Below are positions 7,875 to 8,899 of a stretch of 8,899 bases of DNA, one piece after another (the stretch's first letter is position 1; each line of letters opens with the position of its first letter). Origin of the DNA: Castellaniella sp034007085 (lineage in GTDB: Bacteria; Pseudomonadota; Gammaproteobacteria; Burkholderiales; Burkholderiaceae_B). The notes beneath the pieces are model-generated. The model was not told the DNA's origin, did no database searches, and worked only from the letters and a program-made list of their open reading frames with translations. The position numbers and the translations under genes are program-made. The stretch spans positions 1-8,899 of the forward strand of contig NZ_JAVERO010000091.1 of the NCBI RefSeq assembly GCF_034007085.1, written 5' to 3'.

Positions 7875-8095
7875 ATGACAATCTTTGCAACGGTGCTGGC
7901 AGCCGCGTTTCCTGAACTGGGCATCGGGTTTGCGGGCGTTGCACTGGCGTTCGGCCTGACGCTGCTGACCATGTGCTATGCGATCGGTCATATTTCAGGC
8001 TGTCACATCAACCCGGCCGTGACCTTTGGTCTGGTGGCGGGCGGTCGTTTCCCGGCGCGTTGGTCTATCGCGCCTTGCTGCCCCAGGACGACTGA
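7875..8095 (+). pseudogene. aqpZ: Aquaporin Z remnant with internal deletion and lost N-terminus
   Basis: AqpZ is an inner-membrane tetrameric water channel of about 230 aa. From about 7893 to 8060 one frame encodes VLAAAFPELGIGFAGVALAF, then GHISGCHINPAVTFGLVAGG and RFPAR, clearly AqpZ residues about 24-78, with the first NPA motif at 8010-8018. The frame then turns to unrelated sequence. A second frame, from about 8054 to the TGA at 8093-8095, reads GALVYRALLPQDD, which matches the extreme AqpZ C-terminus (GGLIYRTLL in E. coli). Roughly 140 residues of core, including the second NPA and the selectivity-filter region, are missing at the junction near 8054-8060, and the parts are out of frame. 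The first membrane helix is also unrecognisable: upstream of 7893 there is only non-homologous sequence and the tRNA terminator. No functional channel can be made. Identity rests on remembered family sequence. Confidence 0.85.
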
Positions 8096-8116
8096 GAATC
8101 TCCGTAGTGCTTTTGC

Positions 8117-8147
8117 AGCCGCTCGGATCCGGGTGGCTTTTTTATTT
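8117..8147 (+). terminator. Intrinsic terminator downstream of the aqpZ remnant
   Basis: AGCCGCTCG (8117-8125) pairs with CGGGTGGCT (8130-8138), with two G-T pairs and loop GATC, followed by TTTTTTATTT. It lies 22 bp after the ancestral aqpZ stop codon, so it is probably the original aqpZ terminator and has outlived the gene. On the minus strand the hairpin lacks a T run and would serve the converging gene less well. Confidence 0.75.
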
Positions 8148-8179
8148 CGGCGGGCGGCTGTGTTGCCGCGATCATGGCC

Positions 8180-8899
8180 TCAGGCGTTTGCCCCGCAGTC
8201 TTCCAGCGCCGGGTAGTCCGTGTAGCCTGCGGGGCCCGGGGCATAGAAGGTTTCAGGCCGGGGGGTGTTCAGTGGTGCCCCCTGCGCGAAGCGGGCGGGC
8301 AGGTCGGGATTGGCGATGAACAACCGGCCAAAGGCAGCGGCGTCGGCACGCCCCTGCGCCAGCCAGCGGGCCGCCTTGTCCTGATCGAGTGCTTCGTTGG
8401 CAATCAGGCAGCCTGGGAATTTGTCGCGCATCATGGGCGCCAGGCTGTCCGGGCCTTCGTATTCGCGCAGGCACAGAAAGGCGATGCCGCGTTGACCCAG
8501 GGCCTCGGCAACGTAGCCGAAGGTCTTGGCGGGGTGATCATCGCCCATGTCATGGCTGTCGCCTCGGGGGGACAGGTGGACACCGACCCGGCCAGGCGCC
8601 CAGATCTCCAGGATTGCATCGGTGATTTCCAGCAGCAGGCGGGCTCGGTTTTCGACGGGGCCGCCGTAGGCATCCGTGCGTTGGTTGGTGCGGCTTTGCA
8701 GGAACTGATCGATCAAGTAGCCGTTGGCGGCGTGGATCTCTACGCCATCAAAGCCTGCTGCCTGGGCGTTTGCAGCGCCCTGACGGTAGGCTGCGATGAT
8801 GCCGGGAATTTCTGCGGTGTCCAGGGCGCGGGGGGTGACATACGCTTTTTTGGGGCGCACCAGGCTGACGGTGCCGGTGGGCTGGATGGCGCTGGGGGC
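8180..8899 (-). CDS. Old Yellow Enzyme-family ene-reductase (NemA-like), C-terminal 239 residues (partial)
   Basis: FMN-dependent NAD(P)H oxidoreductase of the Old Yellow Enzyme family, which reduces activated C=C bonds, maleimides or nitro compounds. The frame enters from the window edge at 8899, so the N-terminal third is missing (family length is about 360). Visible: an APSAIQ segment near the edge, TPRAL, then GFDGVEIHAANGYLIDQFLQ with the substrate-binding H56 and N59 (local numbering), RTDAYGGPVENRARLLLE (74-91), RVGVHLSPRGDSHDMGD (104-120), ANEAL, and the FMN-phosphate region AFGRLFIANPDLPARF (189-204). VGVH replaces the more usual VGVR, where the arginine contacts FMN; I believe this is a subfamily trait. 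The stop is at 8180. Substrate and symbol cannot be set; NemA or a generic alkene reductase both fit. Confidence 0.92.
   Translation of the reverse strand, partial: APSAIQPTGTVSLVRPKKAYVTPRALDTAEIPGIIAAYRQGAANAQAAGFDGVEIHAANGYLIDQFLQSRTNQRTDAYGGPVENRARLLLEITDAILEIWAPGRVGVHLSPRGDSHDMGDDHPAKTFGYVAEALGQRGIAFLCLREYEGPDSLAPMMRDKFPGCLIANEALDQDKAARWLAQGRADAAAFGRLFIANPDLPARFAQGAPLNTPRPETFYAPGPAGYTDYPALEDCGANA

Noticed and set aside
7836..8216. Reading the aqpZ region as an intact 126-aa protein from TTG 7836
   Set aside because: Only the middle part is aquaporin-like. The N-terminus is unrelated, and after 8060 the frame runs through the true AqpZ C-terminus in the wrong phase and across a terminator.

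Overview
The window looks like a chromosomal segment from a GC-rich betaproteobacterium, most likely Burkholderiales and probably Alcaligenaceae (Bordetella/Achromobacter-like). This rests on the protein sequences, the strong G/C bias at third codon positions, and the gene order trxB | ftsK-lolA-rarA ... serS, which extends the ftsK-lolA-rarA-serS order known from enterobacteria. The species assignment is inference.

Layout: (1) 1-567, minus: the N-terminal 189 residues of thioredoxin reductase (trxB), cut by the window edge. (2) 568-612: a 45-bp divergent promoter region with a symmetric -10 box. (3) 613-4999, plus: a tight apparent operon of ftsK (DNA translocase), lolA (lipoprotein carrier) and rarA (fork-associated AAA+ ATPase), with gaps of 3 and 7 bp. 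(4) 5059-5658, minus: wrbA (FMN quinone reductase), convergent with rarA and divergent from serS. (5) 5776-7113, plus: serS (seryl-tRNA synthetase). (6) 7130-7501, minus: a small unnamed protein with a textbook EF-hand loop and one or two hydrophobic segments, with its own promoter and strong ribosome binding site. (7) 7692-7782, plus: tRNA-Ser(CGA) with a strong intrinsic terminator. (8) about 7875-8095, plus: a decayed aqpZ (aquaporin Z) that lacks its N-terminus and most of its core but keeps its extreme C-terminus and its terminator. (9) 8180-8899, minus: the C-terminal 239 residues of an Old Yellow Enzyme-type ene-reductase, cut by the window edge.

Themes: chromosome segregation and replication maintenance (FtsK, RarA), envelope biogenesis (LolA), serine decoding (SerS and a substrate tRNA 0.6 kb apart), and flavin redox enzymes (TrxB, WrbA, the OYE homologue). 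I see no insertion sequence, CRISPR array, phage gene or clear novel system. The items most worth a second look are the deletion-scarred aqpZ beside the tRNA gene, the EF-hand membrane protein, and the overlapping symmetric -10 element between trxB and an apparently leaderless ftsK.
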